From Bradyrhizobium jicamae (GTDB lineage: Bacteria > Pseudomonadota > Alphaproteobacteria > Rhizobiales > Xanthobacteraceae), in assembly GCF_018130695.1 (NCBI RefSeq), contig NZ_JAFCJX010000043.1, forward strand, positions 1 to 59,759: a DNA stretch of 59,759 nt. Direction: 5' to 3'. The notes under the pieces are model-generated. The model saw nothing but the letters and a program-made list of their open reading frames with translations, made no database searches and was not told the origin of the DNA. Each line of letters begins with the position of its first letter. Position 1 is the stretch's first letter. This document shows positions 57,352 to 59,759 of this stretch, one piece after another. The translations under genes and the position numbers were made by a program.

Positions 57352-59759
57352 ATGACCGATCTCGGTTCCGCACCTCGTGCCCGTACAGATGCGCGTCGCG
57401 CCAAACCGCCCAATGGCAGTGCGGATTCGTCCCAGGATTTGCTGCAGTCCCTGCAGGCCATGCGCGGTGGCGACTTCTCGGTGCGGATGCGCGGCGACTA
57501 TCTGGGAATCGAGGGCAAGATCGCGGATGCCTTCAACGAGATCGCGGCAGCCAATGAGCGGATGGCCCAGCAACTGGCCCGCGTCGGCCAGGTCGTCGGC
57601 CGCGAGGGACAGACCCGCCAGCGCGTCAATTTCGGCTTGTCCGGCGGCTCCTGGGCCGACATGGAAAGCTCGATCAACACCCTGATCGACGATTTGCTGT
57701 GGCCGACCCGCGAGGTGACCCGCGCGGTCGCCGCGGTGGCGCAGGGCGACCTGCTGCAGACCGTCCAGCTCGACGTCGAGGGCCGGCCGCTGCGCGGCGA
57801 ATTCCTGCAGTCGGCGAACATCGTCAACACGATGATCAAGCAGCTCTCCGTGTTCACCTCGGAAGTGACGCGCGTGGCGCGCGAGGTCGGCACCGAGGGC
57901 AAGCTCGGCGGCCAGGCCCAGGTGCCCGAGGTGACCGGCGTCTGGAAGGACCTGACCGAGAGCGTCAACTCGATGGCCAACAATTTGACGGGCCAGGTCC
58001 GCAACATCGCCGAAGTGACGATCGCGGTCGCCAACGGCGACCTCTCGAAGAAGATCACGGTCGACGTCCGCGGCGAGATCCTGCAGCTGAAGGAAGCCAT
58101 CAACACGATGGTCGATCAGTTGCGCTCTTTCGCCTCCGAAGTCACGCGCGTGGCGCGCGAGGTCGGCACCGACGGCAAGCTGGGCGGCCAGGCCATCGTG
58201 CCCGGCGTCGCCGGCACCTGGAAGGACCTCACCGACTCCGTGAACGCGATGTGCGGCAACCTGACGGCCCAGGTCCGCAACATCGCCAACGTGACCACGG
58301 CGGTGGCGCGCGGCGACCTCTCGCGCAAGATCACGGTCGACGTGCGCGGCGAGATCCTGGAGCTGAAGGACACCATCAACACGATGGTGGACCAGCTCAA
58401 TGGCTTCGCGGGTGAGGTGACGCGCGTGGCGCGCGAGGTCGGCACCGAAGGCAAGCTCGGCGGCCAGGCCCAGGTGCCCGGTGTCGCCGGCACCTGGAAG
58501 GATCTCACCGACAACGTCAACTTCATGGCCTCGAACCTGACCGCGCAGGTTCGCAACATTGCCGACGTCGCGACCGCAATCGCGGGCGGCGACTTGTCGA
58601 AGAAGATCACGGTGAACGTGTCCGGCGAAATCCTTCAGTTGAAGGAAACGCTCAATACGATGGTGGACCAGTTGAACGCCTTCGCCGGCGAGGTGACGCG
58701 CGTGGCGCGCGAGGTCGGCACCGAAGGACGGCTCGGCGGCCAGGCCAACGTGCTCGGCGTCGCCGGCACGTGGAAGGATTTGACCGAGAGCGTCAACTCG
58801 ATGGCGTCGAACCTGACGGCGCAGGTCCGTAACATCGCCGAGGTGACGACGGCGGTCGCGGGCGGCGATCTCTCGAAGAAGATCACGGTCGACGTGCGCG
58901 GCGAAATCCTGGAGCTGAAGGACACCATCAACACGATGGTCGACCAGCTCAACGCCTTCGCCGGCGAGGTGACGCGCGTGGCGCGCGAGGTGGGCACCGA
59001 AGGCAAGCTCGGCGGCCAGGCCGTGGTGCGCGGCGTCGGCGGCACCTGGAAGGACTTGACGGATAGCGTCAACTCGATGGCCTCCAACCTGACCGGCCAG
59101 GTCCGTAACATCGCGGAAGTCGCAACCGCGGTGGCCAAGGGCGACCTGTCGAAGAAGATCACGGTGAACGTGTCGGGCGAAATCCTTCAGCTGAAGGAAA
59201 CGCTGAACACGATGGTCGACCAGCTCAACGCCTTCGCGGGCGAAGTGACGCGCGTGGCGCGCGAGGTCGGCACCGAGGGCAAGCTCGGTGGTCAGGCCCA
59301 GGTCACCGGCGTCGCCGGCACCTGGAAGGACCTGACGGACTCTGTGAACTCGATGGCCGGCAATCTGACCGCGCAGGTCCGCAACATCGCCGAGGTCGCG
59401 ACCGCGATCGCCGGCGGTGACCTGTCGCGCAAGATCACGGTCGACGTCCGCGGCGAAATCCTTCAGCTGAAGGAAACGCTGAACACGATGGTCGACCAGC
59501 TCAACCGTTTCGCGGGCGAGGTGACGCGCGTGGCGCGCGAGGTCGGTACCGAAGGGCGGCTTGGCGGCCAGGCCAACGTGCCCGGCGTCGCCGGCACCTG
59601 GAAGGACTTGACCGACTCCGTGAACTCGATGGCCGGCAATCTGACGGCGCAGGTCCGCAACATCGCCGAGGTGACCACCGCCGTGGCGCGCGGCGACCTG
59701 TCGCGCAAGATCACGGTCGACGTGAAGGGCGAAATCCTCGAGCTGAAGAACACCATCAA
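57352..59759 (+). CDS. Poly-HAMP signalling protein (partial, N-terminal part)
   Basis: 802 codons open from ATG 57352 (AGGGGG upstream) to the window end. No membrane helix is visible: the start MTDLGSAPRARTDARRAKPP is hydrophilic, so the protein is cytoplasmic. Residues 30-170 hold HAMP-like modules (LLQSLQAMRGGDFSVRMRGD). From residue 171 it is a series of 92-residue units, each with two 46-residue HAMP modules (EVTRVAREVGTEGKLGGQAQ... and RNIAEVTTAVARGDLSRKIT...). Proteins of this type in rhizobia usually go on to GAF and histidine-kinase/receiver domains of about 2000 residues; that part is outside the window. Poly-HAMP arrays transmit twist signals along a coiled coil. Confidence 0.9.
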   Translation, partial: MTDLGSAPRARTDARRAKPPNGSADSSQDLLQSLQAMRGGDFSVRMRGDYLGIEGKIADAFNEIAAANERMAQQLARVGQVVGREGQTRQRVNFGLSGGSWADMESSINTLIDDLLWPTREVTRAVAAVAQGDLLQTVQLDVEGRPLRGEFLQSANIVNTMIKQLSVFTSEVTRVAREVGTEGKLGGQAQVPEVTGVWKDLTESVNSMANNLTGQVRNIAEVTIAVANGDLSKKITVDVRGEILQLKEAINTMVDQLRSFASEVTRVAREVGTDGKLGGQAIVPGVAGTWKDLTDSVNAMCGNLTAQVRNIANVTTAVARGDLSRKITVDVRGEILELKDTINTMVDQLNGFAGEVTRVAREVGTEGKLGGQAQVPGVAGTWKDLTDNVNFMASNLTAQVRNIADVATAIAGGDLSKKITVNVSGEILQLKETLNTMVDQLNAFAGEVTRVAREVGTEGRLGGQANVLGVAGTWKDLTESVNSMASNLTAQVRNIAEVTTAVAGGDLSKKITVDVRGEILELKDTINTMVDQLNAFAGEVTRVAREVGTEGKLGGQAVVRGVGGTWKDLTDSVNSMASNLTGQVRNIAEVATAVAKGDLSKKITVNVSGEILQLKETLNTMVDQLNAFAGEVTRVAREVGTEGKLGGQAQVTGVAGTWKDLTDSVNSMAGNLTAQVRNIAEVATAIAGGDLSRKITVDVRGEILQLKETLNTMVDQLNRFAGEVTRVAREVGTEGRLGGQANVPGVAGTWKDLTDSVNSMAGNLTAQVRNIAEVTTAVARGDLSRKITVDVKGEILELKNTI
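57862..59759 (+). repeat. 276-bp tandem repeats in the poly-HAMP gene
   Basis: The anchor GA[AG]GT[CG]ACGCGCGTGGCGCG occurs at 57862, 58138, 58414, 58690, 58966, 59242 and 59518, always exactly 276 bp apart. Seven units start in the window and the last is cut. Units are highly similar at DNA level, which keeps both strands open and makes the array prone to unequal recombination and misassembly. Confidence 0.95.

Noticed and set aside
57498..59759. Long open frames on the minus strand of the poly-HAMP gene
   Set aside because: They are shadows kept open by the 276-bp repeat unit; the plus strand has the family sequence, a start and an RBS.
1..59759. tRNA, rRNA, tmRNA, riboswitch, phage or IS genes
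   Set aside because: No tRNA-like cloverleaf with anticodon and TTCRA arm, no transposase, integrase or phage protein text and no known riboswitch core was recognised by eye.

Overview
The window reads as chromosomal DNA of a Bradyrhizobium-like alphaproteobacterium (Nitrobacteraceae). It is GC-rich and gene-dense, and many gene products are typical of that group: phosphatidylcholine synthase, an IalB-family protein, NasT/NasS, many ABC transporters and a giant poly-HAMP sensor. The intergenic palindromic repeats also look like those I remember from Bradyrhizobium genomes. The taxonomy is inferred from gene content only. No rRNA, tRNA, transposase, integrase or CRISPR array was seen.

Layout. 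1-2309: the 3' end of mfd, then about 2 kb of foreign-looking, lower-GC cargo (a papain-like peptidase with an in-frame TGA and a small protein sharing its N-terminal domain), then a second copy of the mfd 3' end. 2.4-15.5 kb: housekeeping and regulatory genes (PRC-barrel protein, a REC-REC-degenerate GGDEF protein, a degenerate AMP-ligase, YejA-like binding protein, IalB, HspQ, AEC carrier, UbiH-like hydroxylase, Pcs-TerC, quinone reductase, ArgD). 15.5-20.3 kb: a polyamine-type ABC importer. 20.4-28.1 kb: TPR protein, immunity-like protein, RimO, DUF1330/LysR divergent pair, NasT-NasS. 28.2-31.9 kb: a lower-GC accessory segment with a tight four-gene operon (three-repeat 65-residue peptide, DUF6065-like protein, TauE/SafE-type membrane protein, flavin-dependent oxygenase). 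31.9-35.9 kb: pxpB-pxpC-pxpA (5-oxoprolinase) divergent from an RraA-like protein plus cupin. 35.9-39.0 kb: DUF2147, PheC-like, DUF1993 and proline-rich proteins. 39.1-46.1 kb: a six-gene sugar-type ABC transporter, hydroxyacid dehydrogenase and amidase operon. 46.5-57.1 kb: LTXXQ protein, VOC protein, MFS transporter, a 1.1-kb repeat-rich gap, PilZ protein, class III cyclase with CxxC motifs, UvrD-like helicase, several small proteins and a PAS hybrid histidine kinase. 57.35 kb to the end: the start of a poly-HAMP sensor built from 276-bp tandem repeats and cut by the window edge.

Best candidate for an undescribed system: the 28.8-31.9 kb operon. Its first gene encodes a peptide made almost wholly of three exact 20-residue repeats. 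An attenuator-like hairpin separates it from three translationally coupled genes for an unknown-function protein, a candidate exporter and a flavoenzyme, and an operator-like palindrome with a good -35/-10 promoter lies upstream. This looks like a multi-core modified-peptide (RiPP-like) pathway, but that is inference. Second candidates are the mfd-flanked peptidase cargo and a PopA-like c-di-GMP receptor that keeps its I-site but has lost its active site.
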